Source of the DNA: Asterochloris sp. CNOR1
Taxonomy: Eukaryota > Chlorophyta > Trebouxiophyceae > Trebouxiales > Trebouxiaceae
DNA length: 64,000 bases
Direction of reading: 5' to 3'
Assembly (NCBI GenBank): GCA_963969365.1
Contig: OZ017751.1
Location: 2,976,001-3,040,000, forward strand
Made by a program: the position numbers and the translations under genes
Part shown: in pieces, positions 11,169-21,052 of the stretch
Layout of the letters: the number at the start of each line of letters is the position of its first letter
How positions within the stretch are numbered: the stretch's first letter is position 1
The notes under the pieces: model-generated
The model's database searches: none
What the model saw: the letters and a program-made list of their open reading frames with translations, nothing else
What the model was told of the DNA's origin: nothing

Positions 11169-13621
11169 ATGCAGAGGCCCACGGGAAGCACAACAGGAAG
11201 CTACAACATCCAAACAGCCCTGAAACAGGGAGCTTACAAGCGATTTTATGATGCCGTCTGGAGTGTGTTCGGCAAGTCCAGTTCTGAGACTGCTGACTTC
11301 AAGCTGCCTGAGGTAGTTGTAGTGGGGTCCGAGTCCTCAGGCAAATCAAGTCTACTGGAGAACATCACAAAATGCGAAATCTTCCCTCGGGATCGCAGCC
11401 AGTGCACCAGAGCTCCCATACACTTCAAGCTGATGCAGGTTAGATGATGTTCAATATCTGGAATACATGTCATCATCTGTGCTGTTGGCTCCTCTGTCCC
11501 ATGCTGTAAATTTGCACACAATCATGGCAGCCACTGTTCTGCAGGTGGCCTCAGAGCGAGATGCAAGCATCAACATTTCCTACAAGGGCGCAAACTACAA
11601 GCCCAAAAGCCAGCAGGAGGTGTTGGCAAAGGTCAAGCAGCTGATGGATGGCATCCCCAAAGATACCATTGATGACTCGGCTGAGATCATCATCAGCATG
11701 TCAAAGGCAAGCACAGCGCAGGACAACTTGTGGTCAAGACATTGCTAGCAATCATCTTTGCAGCTTGCATCCGACGCTCAGCACTGTGCAGGTAGAAGTC
11801 CCCACATTTGAATTTGTGGATCTGCCAGGCTTGGTGGCACACCCACCCGCTGCCAAGGAGAAGAGCGAAAGTACGTTACGACGATATTTGGACAACCCTC
11901 ACACAATGTACGCAACCCCATCAATTCACAGCTTACACTTCATCAGCCTGCATGCATTGAGGTGCGCATGATGCATGCCAGACACTGCAAAGCATGATCT
12001 TTTCGTGTGCAGGGTGCTGTGTGTGGTGCCTGCAACTTTGGATCGGCTGAACAACGACATGGCTGTAAGCATGGTGATTCGGGCAAACAGGCAGCAAGAT
12101 ACCATCCTGGTGCTGACCAAGGCAGACAAGGTGCTGGCTGGGAACGCAGCTACCTTTGAGGATGACATTGTGAAGCGGGTGTTGGGCACGGCAGGCAAGC
12201 TGATCATTCATGGCTTGCATGTTCAGATGTGAACTGCAGAGCTCACACACTGAGCTCAGCTGCCTGTGGCTACCTGCAGGGGAGCTGTCTGGTGTCAATT
12301 TCCTCAGCTGCAATGCTGTCATCAACAGGTCGACGCTGAAACCCACCATGACGGTGGCACAGGCAGCACAGTATGAGGATGTACAATTCACTGCTGCGTT
12401 GGAGAAGCTCTCTGTGGAGTACAAGGCCTCCAAGCCACTCATCCAGCAGCACCTCTCCACCCCCAGCCTGATACATTCCATGGACCACGGCTTCCAGGAC
12501 TTCATAGGCAGGAAGTGGCGTCCTACTGCCTTGGATCGCTTCAAGCCTGAGAAGCACAAGATTGCTGTGGAGCTTGCAGCTCTGGGCAAGCCAGTGGGGA
12601 ACCTGACCGTTTCAGATGTGTTACATAAGGCCAAGGTCAGCTGCTCAGCTGCTGTGTTGTGACCGGCGCTTCTCAGGCAGTGCACTTTGTTGAGCTATAG
12701 CCTGCATCCAGGCAGCAGCCGACTTGGAGAAACTGCTCTGCAGTTTGACTTGGACAAGCTCTGCCAGGCAGTTCGTGGGGTGAATGTTATGGTGAGGGTC
12801 CCTGCAAGCGGAGCCAAGGTGCAGCTGGATAACCTCGGCAGTCACGTCTCGCTGGGAGTTTGGGGCACGTCATCCTGGGCGCAGCAAAGTGCTGCATTGC
12901 GGCAAGCGTTGGCGGACGCTTTTGACCAGGCAGCAGAAGATAGCGACAGGGCCTATCTGCCAGCAATCTTGCAAGTTGTGCATGAGGCATTTCTGCCCGG
13001 CGGCAGCCCACCTGACCAGAAGCTAGAGCGCTTCCCCGGCTTGGAACAGGCCCTTGTGTCAAGAGCCATGCCAGCGCTATATGACGCTGCCGGTGATGCA
13101 ATGTTTGGCGGCACCATTTCTGTCAAAGAAGAAGTGCTTGGTGGACACAGCTACGGGACTGCGTTCTCCCATGCAAGCTTTGTCAGCATGCAGGCATGTG
13201 TTCATGGCGTAATTTTGGAACAGATGATTGGTGTCTTTGAGGTAAGTCTTGCTTGCTGTGGCAACAACTTGTTTGTTGCAACAATTTGTTTGTCGCAACA
13301 ACTTGTTTGTGCAATTGCACAGTGACCAGGCTTCCACACAGGATAGTATTCTGAACATGTGCATGGCTGCAGGCTGAGAGCCTTATAAGCAAGCTGCCTC
13401 ACAACTTTGGTCTTGTGGAGGATGAAAAGCACAGCAAGGCCCGCGAGGCACTTGCAGCTCGGGCTAAAGTTTTGGAGGAATCACAGGAAGTTATCGAGCG
13501 TCTTGCTGCGTCAGTTGCAGGTCTGTAAATGCGGTCCAATCAGCCACCAGATTTGCCTGACTGCAGCTTTGCATCAACATGTTCAGGTGTACCTGCCTGT
13601 GCAGGTGGTATTCCAAATTGA
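11169..13621 (+). CDS. Dynamin-family GTPase, copy 1 (apparently intact)
   Basis: Large membrane-remodelling GTPase of the dynamin superfamily. Exons 11169-11438, 11545-11706, 11792-11907, 12013-12194, 12280-12635, 12744-13241, 13373-13520 and 13605-13621 sum to 1749 nt, giving 582 codons plus stop with all phases closing. GTPase motifs: P-loop GSESSGKSS (about residue 55), CTRAP (switch I threonine), DLPGL (switch II) and TKAD (G4). The middle/stalk domain spans the large exons. A GED-like helix follows in the seventh exon (VEDEKHSKAREAL). There is no PH or proline-rich domain, so the layout is minimal, Mx/DRP-like. Introns 2 and 4 need GC donors (AAAG|GCAAGC and GCAG|GCAAGC). An extra 5' exon may exist, because a TTGCAG acceptor lies just before the chosen Met. 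It is the left member of three tandem paralogues and is convergent with the DUS pseudogene at 13756. Confidence 0.88.
13261..13310. repeat. 17-bp tandem repeat, three units
   Basis: Three units of GCAACAAyTTGTTTGTy lie in the sixth-to-seventh exon intron of dynamin copy 1. The paralogue introns lack this expansion. Confidence 0.7.
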
Positions 13622-13755
13622 GTTCTGACTTCCATTGAGAACCATGTCACTGCAATGATGAACTCCAGACATTGCCTCAGGTCTTAAACTTGCATTCAGC
13701 ATATGTAAAAGTCCCTATGCATAAGTGCACGAATTACATTGATCAATGTCAACAG

Positions 13756-16314
13756 TCAGACACAGAGGCGCTTTGCCGCTGGCTGCAGCTTGTCGGGTGG
13801 GTTCTGGGAGGTGCTGGGGGGCTGCAAGGCGCTGGCCTGAGCATTGCAGCCATTGGTATTGGCACTGACTGGGCTGGACTGAGCGGCTGACATTATCAGT
13901 TTGTGACATATGTGCATGCATACACAAATGCTGAGAGTCACACCCTGATCATGAGTCTGCTGCTGAGTTTGGGCACTTGTGCCCCTTTGCTGCTGCCCTT
14001 GTTGCAAGGCTGCAGCAACAGCCTGCTGGTGCTTTTTTGCCTCTGCCACTTGGCCCTGCATGTCTTGTTGCCACTCGAGTGAGTTGAGCTCATAGACCAG
14101 CATGCCGCGGCATGGGCTTAACAAAGGCAGTGCAGGCTGGCATCTGCCTCATACTGCCTTTTCATGCATGGGCGGCTATTGCAGAAAGAAAGTCACTGTT
14201 CCCTGCAGGGCATGCAGGAAAAAGCAGTATGAGGCAGATGCCAGCGCATGCATGCATGGGCTGCGTAAAGGCTGTGCAGCAGCTAGCACAGGCATTTCGC
14301 CTGCCCCAAGAACGCTTCTTACTTCTTTGCTAGCATTGGCCTACCTTCACTCGGGGTTGATGCAGCTGGCAAGGCCGCCAGACTTGAACCGTGACTGGTG
14401 CGTAAGATCTATGGAGTGCTCACTTTCATGAGTCAAGCCCTGAGGCCAGAACAGGGCAGGGTCTTCCAGGAGAGCATTTGCAGACATGACGCCTTTGCAG
14501 CCAGTGTGTTGCATGACTGCCTACGCAGGCAGTCATGTAAGTCTTGCAGCACAGAGGACATGATCGTGCCTGACTTGAGCTGATCAGGCCCATGGTTTGC
14601 TGCTGGCTTTGAGGGCTGCATCAAGTCAGCTTGGTGTGTAGGCAGCCTCCAGACTCTCAGAGACATGGTACAGCTCTTCTCCCTTGAGCAAAAAGCAGCT
14701 GCTGCAGGTCAGCAAAGCCAGCAGGACTTGACCTGGAGGTGCCTGATGTTGCCATTTGCCAGCACAGGGATGTTAAGTGGTTCCTTCACAGCCTGCACAC
14801 AGCAGAAGGGCTGCTGAGTCACAGGGCAGGCTGCGACACGAAGCTTAAGGGGTTTCTCTGCAGCAAGCAGCAGACTAATTGGAAGAGACGGTCTGCCATT
14901 GGCCCAAGCTCTCCTGTACACGTTGCTCATAGAACCAGCGCCAACCTTCCAGACAGCAGCCAGCCGTTTTGTGGCTTGAAGCGGCCTGCTGAGCATGCAG
15001 CCTCAGCAAGTCTGTGCAGAGACGCAGCATGCATGCTCTGCTGGTCGGACCCTGGCCAAAGCTAAGGCTCCACCAGTGATAGGCACATAGGCAGCATCTG
15101 ACCATTGCTTAGGCTGCAAGTGCCAACCTTGATGATCTCTCAGTCCACTCTGACAGCCTTAGCATCATTTTGCTGCCATGTGCGCCCGTGCACCGCCAGC
15201 ACAGAGCAGCCTGCCCGCTGCAGCGTCTTGGCGTAGTCCAGCGTCTTCTGGAGGTCTGTGAACACACGGACCTTGCAGGTGACAGGCACATCCAGGCCCT
15301 GCACGGCAGCCAGCGAGGATTAAAATGCAGCAGGGAGACTCAGACGGAGCAGGCAGGGGCTTCATGAGAGGCACGCCCAGGCCAACAAAGGAGGCAAGTG
15401 CAGATGTTGCAGGTCACAGGCAGATGCGTGGCCTGCACAGCAGGTAGGCCCTGATAACGTGCAGGTCGCAGTGACATGCAAACTCTGCACTGCAGGCAGG
15501 GGCTGCACCCTGCCCTGTTGAGCTGAGAGCTATGTAGCCCCATTGCAGATCAGCAGCCAGAGCCTGGTGCGCTGTGACACAACATGCCAAGACGCTGCCA
15601 GAGGCACCCCGCCATCAGGGTGCCATGTACAGCAGCCCAGACAGCATTGGCAAATGGCTGGGAGAGGATGACCACAAGAACTGCAGGATCATCCAGGCAC
15701 AGGAGCAGGCAGCATTTGTGGTTGACTGCAGCCACTGCTTGACCTGCACACCCACCTCCGCAAGGGAGGACACCAGGGCCTCCACAAGGGGCAGGTCATC
15801 CATCAGGAACGCTCCATAGGCGGCTTCCTGGCGATGCGCTGGGGACAGCCCAGGTTGATGTCCACTGCATCACATCCATCCTGCACCAGCTTGGCTGCCT
15901 CCAGCAGGCTGGCGGGGCTGTTTGCACAGAACTGCACAAACAGCGGCCTGCAGCAGACAGCTGGTGGTGAGGGGTTCAGAACAATTCAGTAGCTGCATGC
16001 TAGGCATATGCCTGCTTCTTAGCAGCCCGCATTGCAGGCATGACCTGGCAGCTGAGTCCAGCTCCAGACTTACTGTGTGTAGCAGGTCGGGCAACCTGAC
16101 CAGGACATCTGTACAACAAACGGCATACATGAAGCCTTGAGCTCTGCACCCCTGCGACTTGCATCTGCTAGCCAGCCCACCTGTCCTCCTTTCCGTTGGT
16201 GGGTTGCTCATCCCTGTGTTTGGCATTCCCCAGGAAGCGCCAGCTGTGCAGCATGGGCATGTAGGCCAAAGTGCTGCCTTCCTTGCGACACAGCATCCTG
16301 AAGGCCAGCTCGCT
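13756..16314 (-). pseudogene. DUS1-type tRNA-dihydrouridine synthase, copy 1 (broken)
   Basis: Paralogue of the complete gene at 23626-27124. The SELAFRMLCRK exon (upper edge 16314), the [14 protein letters not shown] exon and the VTCKIRVF-type exon remain recognisable. Breaks seen by comparison: (1) the first exon with APMVDQ is absent and homology stops near 16440 at segment X; (2) one nucleotide is missing just after IARK, so the frame runs into a stop; (3) about 0.7 kb is missing near 14090, equivalent to 23955-24765 of copy 2, removing the exon with EYCDLAEADRTP and most of the last exon's N-terminal half; (4) a short inverted insertion lies at 14512-14537. The C-terminal tail still ends in KLQPAAKRLCV at 13756. 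I infer a pseudogene. Confidence 0.8.
14512..14537. other. Near-perfect palindrome inserted in the DUS pseudogene
   Basis: CATGACTGCCT - ACGC - AGGCAGTCATG, 11-bp arms with a 4-nt loop. The intact DUS copy has only one arm (CAGGCAGTC near 25159), so the other arm is an inverted duplicate of neighbouring sequence. Confidence 0.75.
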
Positions 16315-16439
16315 CTGCAGAGAGCAGGCCACGGCGCCACAGGCTGAACATGTATTGCAGCTGCAGCTGCAAGCTTGCCATGCTGCCTGCCGCCCATGAA
16401 AACGTACATGAGATTGCAGAATCACACACTGGACAGAAT

Positions 16440-17790
16440 ATCTGGGCCAGAGGGCATTGCACCCGCGCCATCCTGCGTCATGAATGCCAGGCAGCTCAAA
16501 AGAAGCTTGCGCAGGTGTTCAGGACCGGGCGTGACAGTCGTTGCTATCCTTAGCAGATAGGTCCAGCGCCAGGTCTGCTGTTGGGAAGATGTCTGCAGGG
16601 ACTGGCAAAGCGGCTCTGCACTCAACACTGCACCTACCTGCAAATTCCAACAACAAGCTAGGGTTAGACATGACCTTTCTGTGCACACAAAAAGCTCTGA
16701 CATTGCACTCGCCCATTTCAGCTGCCACTTGTGCACCGGATTTCTTAGGCTGCATCTCCTTTGCTGCATGCGCAGACCAGGTCCTTGACTCCCTTAATTT
16801 CCATGGGTGCGGGGACACCCGAGTTGATGCAGCCCTCTGACACTGCTCCCTCCTTGGCATAGGCATTCACTGCATATACCAGGTCAGCTTTCAACATGAG
16901 AGAGCTTGACATGGTGCTAATAGACACAGCAGGTGACGTGGCCCCTCTCACCTCACACTGCCAAACAACTGTTCCTCCACCTGCTTGCAAGCAGCGAGCG
17001 CCACTCTGCTGCATGGCCACATTCACGACCCAGAGCGAGAAACCCAAAGCTTGGCCTACCCAAAGCTTGGCGTGCAACGTGATCGCCATGTGGACTCACC
17101 CACTGCTCAGGGCATCTCTGCATGAGCTGGTGTGACTGCAATGAATTCCATCATACGAAGACCCCAAGATGAAGAGCAACAAAGGGTATGCAGCGCCCAC
17201 CTTCCAGAGCTTGGCAGCGGGCTTTTCACTGTCCACTTTGTTTGGTGGCTTGGCTGCCTCATGCTGGTCAGCGGGCGTCTCTGAGGGATGCTCACCAGCA
17301 CACTTTGTCCAGGCCTCAAGCCGCAAAGCCTGGTTACGCGTCTGCTATGTAGTGCGCTGGGCAAAGTCTTCAAGCTGGGCACACCAAGGTTCTAGAAAGA
17401 TGAGCTGGAGATCAATTCCAGCTTCAGATGGGTATCTGCAGGCTTTCATCAACGGCTGCTTTGATTTTTAGGGGGGTGTCTGGCATGCAGCATTGCCCCA
17501 TTCCGTCCCAAGCCAGCCCCAGGCTAATGAGAGATTGATGTAGCTGCTGCCAGATGACGCCTGGCCGTGCTGCATCAAAGCTGATCAGGCACTCTGACGC
17601 GTTAGGGTGTGCTAGGGCCCAAGACCTTGCCCAAAAGCCTGAAATGCCACAGTGCAATTTATGAACTGGGTGAAGAGCCTGTCCCTGGGTGCTGGGAGAC
17701 ACGGTGCGAGCGCACCCTCCGACGTGGCGGGCGCACCCTCTGATCCCCTGCCAGCTGCTGAGGTGCCCTAAGCTTTTTGCTAGAGCCTCT
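16440..17790. repeat. Spacer segment X, copy 2 (upstream of dynamin copy 2)
   Basis: Homologous to 10060-10870 but longer. It sits directly against the truncated 5' end of the DUS pseudogene, so its left edge marks a duplication junction. Minus-strand frames here (for example one with KVMSNPSLLLEF near 16650) are not conserved in copy 1, and I do not call them as genes. Confidence 0.6.
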
Positions 17791-17903
17791 GGTTGTAGAC
17801 ATACACCCGCCAGTCATTAGTGGCCGTGTGCTGCTGCTCACAGCAGTGCAACCGCGCTTAGTGCTTGTGTCTTAGTCTTAGTGTCTTGCAGGTGCCAGTT
17901 GAG

Positions 17904-20326
17904 ATGCAGAAGCCCACGCCAGGCACTACGGGAGGCTACAGCATCCAAACAGCACTAAATCAGGGAGCTTATAGGTTGTTCCACCTTGCCGTCGGGAGAG
18001 TGTTTGGGAAGGCCAGCTCCGTACCGTACGGAGCAGGTAGTACCTGCTGAATTCAAGCTGCCTGAGGTAGTCGTGGTGGGGAGCCAGTCCTCAGGCAAAT
18101 CAAGCCTTCTGGAGAACATCACAAAGTGCGAGATCTTCCCTCGGGATCACAAACAGTGCACTAGAGCTCCCATACGCTTCAAGCTGAAGCAGGTCGGTTT
18201 ACTTCTGAGGACCGAAATCAATGGCATCAGCCTGCGTTGTTGATCCCCATGCTCTACACATTGCACACCACCATGGCAGCCACTGTATTGCAGGTGGCCT
18301 CTGAGGGGGATGCAAGCATCAACATTGCCTATAAGGGCATCGACTACAAGCCCAGAAGCCAGAAGGAGGTGTTGACACAGGTCAAGCAGCTGATGGATGG
18401 CATTCCCAAAGACACTATTGATGTTTCAGCTGAGATCATCATCAGCATGTCAAAGGCAAGCACAGCCCAGAACAACTTGTGGTCAATGAGATTGCTAGCA
18501 ATCATCTTTACAGGCTTGCTCAGCACTGTGCAGGTGGACGTCCCCACATTTGAGTTCGTGGATCTGCCAGGTTTGGTGGCATACCCACCCGCTGCAAAGG
18601 AGAAGAGCGAAAACACATTACGGCGATACTTGGAGAGCCCTAACACCATGTAAGCGACCCATCATTGCACAGGATACATTTGATGAGCCTACACGCATTG
18701 ATGTCCCCGTGATGCATGGCGGGCACTGCAAATCATGCATAAAATTGACAGGATTTTGTTGTGTGCAGGGTGCTGTGTGTGGTGCCTGCAACCTTAGATC
18801 GGCTAAACACCGACATGGCTGTAAGCATGGTGATCGTGGCAGACAGGCAGCAAGATACCATCCTGGTGCTTACCAAGGCAGACAAGGTGCTGGCTGGGGA
18901 CGCAGCCTTTGAGGACTACATTGTGAAGCGGGTCTTGGGCACGGCAGGCAAGCGGATCATTCATGGCTTGCATGTTAAGAAGCAGATTGCAAAGCTCACA
19001 GACTGAGCTCAGCTGCCTCTGACCACCTGCAGGGGAGCTGTCTGGGGTCAACTTGCTCGGCTGCAATGCTGTCATTAACAGGTCGACGCAGAAACCCAAC
19101 ATGACACTGGGAGAGGCAGCACAGTTTGAGGATGCGCAGTTTACTGCTGCATTGGAGAAGCTCCCCATGGAGTACAAGGCCTCCAAGCCACTCATCCAGC
19201 AGCACCTCTCCACCCCCAGCCTGATACTTGCCATGGACCACGGCTTCCAGGATTTTGGCAGGAAGTGGCGTCCTACTGCCCTGGATCGCTTCAAGCCTGA
19301 GAAGGAGAAGATTGCTGCAGAGCTTGCAGCTTTGGGCGAGCCAGTGGAGGACCTGGACTTGACGGGTGTATTAGATCATGTTGAGGTCAGTTATTTGACT
19401 GCTGCGTTGTGACTGTTGTTTTTCAGGCTGCACAAGTTATTGGGCATCTGCATGCATCCAGGCAGCAGCCGATCTCAGAGGAATGCTCTGCAGATTGACT
19501 TGGAGAAGTTTTGCCAGTCAATTCGTGGGGTGAAGGTTATGGTGAAGTACCCTACAAGCAGAGCCAAGGTGCAGCTTGATCAGCTCGGCAATCACATCTC
19601 GCTAGGAAACTGGGGCACGTCATCCTGGGCGCAGCGGAGTGTTGCATTGCGGCAAGCGTTAGCGGATGCTTTCGACCAGGCAGCAGAAGACAGGGACAAA
19701 GCATATCTGCCAGCCGTCTGCAAGTTTTGTGCCAAGCATTTCTGCCTTGCGGCAGCCCGCCCTATATCAAGCTAGAGCGCTTCAGCAGCCTGGAACAGGC
19801 CCTTGTGTCAACAGCTGTGCCAGCGCTGTATGATGCTGCCAGTCGTGCAGTGTATGAGGCCATCATTTCGTTCAAGAAAGAAGAGCTCGGTGGACGCAGC
19901 TATGGGACTGTCTTCTCCAATGCAGACTTTGTCAGCATGCAGACATGCATACATGGGGTCATCTTAGAGAAGATGATTGGTGTTGTTGAGGTGAGCCTTG
20001 CTTGCTTTGGCACTGTTTTTGGCACAGTGGCCACCCTCCCACACAAGCTGATTAGCTGCACATGTGGGTGGCTGCAGATGGACAACCTTTACTGCAACCT
20101 TCCTGAGAATTTTGCTCTTGCGGAGGATGAAGAGCACAGCAAGGCCCGCCAGGCACTGGCAGCTCGTGCTAAGATCTTGAAGGAGTCTGAAGCAATGATT
20201 GAGCGTCTTGCTGCATCAGTCGCAGGTTTGTTTGCGCGCTGCTATCCGCCATCAGGTTGCTCGAAGTGCTGACTTGCTTCAATGTCTTCACGTGTCCCTG
20301 CTTGTGCAGGTGGTGTTCAAAGCTGA
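17904..20326 (+). pseudogene. Dynamin-family GTPase, copy 2 (frameshifted)
   Basis: Same exon order as copy 1, including P-loop GSQSSGKSS, DLPGL, TKAD and the GED exon. Two lesions are visible by alignment with copy 1. One is an extra 19 nt in the first exon near 18020-18050 (contains GTACCGTAC), which shifts the frame before the P-loop. The other is a one-nucleotide deletion near 19715 in the stalk exon (CTGCCAGCCGTCTGCAAG against copy 1), after which the frame soon stops. The GC donors of introns 2 and 4 are kept. The second intron happens to be open in frame, so retention would not stop translation. A transcript could still be made; a full-length protein is unlikely. Confidence 0.8.
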
Positions 20327-20394
20327 TGCTGACTGCCACTGAGTAACACATCATCGTCACACTGCTGGATTCTAAATGTTGCCTTAGATCTTGA

Positions 20395-21000
20395 AGTTGG
20401 AACACACGTTTGTCAAATTGTACAACTTCCCCTGTCTTCTGAGCCGCGTCGCCTCTGCTTGTGAAGTTCTGAGAAAGTATCCCGCGTGTTCAGACCATAT
20501 CTCAGCAGATTCTGGAGTGTGACCTGATATCGTCACTCTAGAAGAAACATCCCTTCCCTCTTCGGAGGGGGGCTTCGGGCTTATGACCAACATCGTGCTT
20601 GACAATTTTGATTTCTATTCACATTATCAATACAATTGATGTTGTAGTATAGGTCTCAGCGGATTAATGGCATACTGCGATGTGGTGTGGCACACCCAGC
20701 CGCTCTGCTATTTGTTGACCAAGAACGTTGTGGTCATTGGTACATCTATGCACAGCTGACTGAAGGTGTGTCATGCAGTGAAGCTCATCCATGAATTTGG
20801 AAACCCAATCACAGCTGCTATGGTCCCACCCAGGGACAGTCATTTGGCTCCTGACCTCACCAACAAGGGTCTGGTCGAGTAGTGAGCAGATCATGCTGCT
20901 GGCCGTTGCCCGATTCCCTGCCAAGTGCTGAGCATGCGAAAGCAGAGATTGCACTGCGCAGTCAACATTCGTCAGGGGTGATGCAGTTTATTAGAGCGCT
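20395..21000. other. Unique spacer between dynamin copies 2 and 3
   Basis: This 0.6-kb stretch has no counterpart in the other units and is more AT-rich than its surroundings (for example CAATTTTGATTTCTATTCAC near 20600). A 96-codon minus-strand frame at 20664-20954 is open and varied in composition, but I recognise no family. It replaces the DUS gene and segment X expected at this place. Confidence 0.5.
20664..20954 (-). CDS. Possible small protein or gene remnant, unrecognised
   Basis: An open frame of 96 codons from a Met at 20954 (starts MQSLLSHAQHLAG, contains VSKFMDELHCM). It is not low complexity and lies only in the unique spacer between dynamin copies. It may be an exon of a displaced gene, since no upstream or downstream exons could be tied to it. 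Function unknown. Confidence 0.25.
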   Translation of the reverse strand: MQSLLSHAQHLAGNRATASSMICSLLDQTLVGEVRSQMTVPGWDHSSCDWVSKFMDELHCMTHLQSAVHRCTNDHNVLGQQIAERLGVPHHIAVCH

Positions 21001-21052
21001 CCTACCCTAGTTCTTGTGTCTAGGACCCCGTGTCTTGCAGGTACCAAGCGCG

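Noticed and set aside
16519-17089. Possible minus-strand gene in segment X (KVMSNPSLLLEF, LKADLVYAVNAY stretches)
   Set aside because: The frames are not kept in the homologous segment at 10060-10870, and no family is recognisable.
18455-18534. Second intron of dynamin copy 2 read as coding
   Set aside because: It is in frame by chance. Copies 1 and 3 have stops or a changed frame here, and the paralogue alignment places splice sites at both ends.
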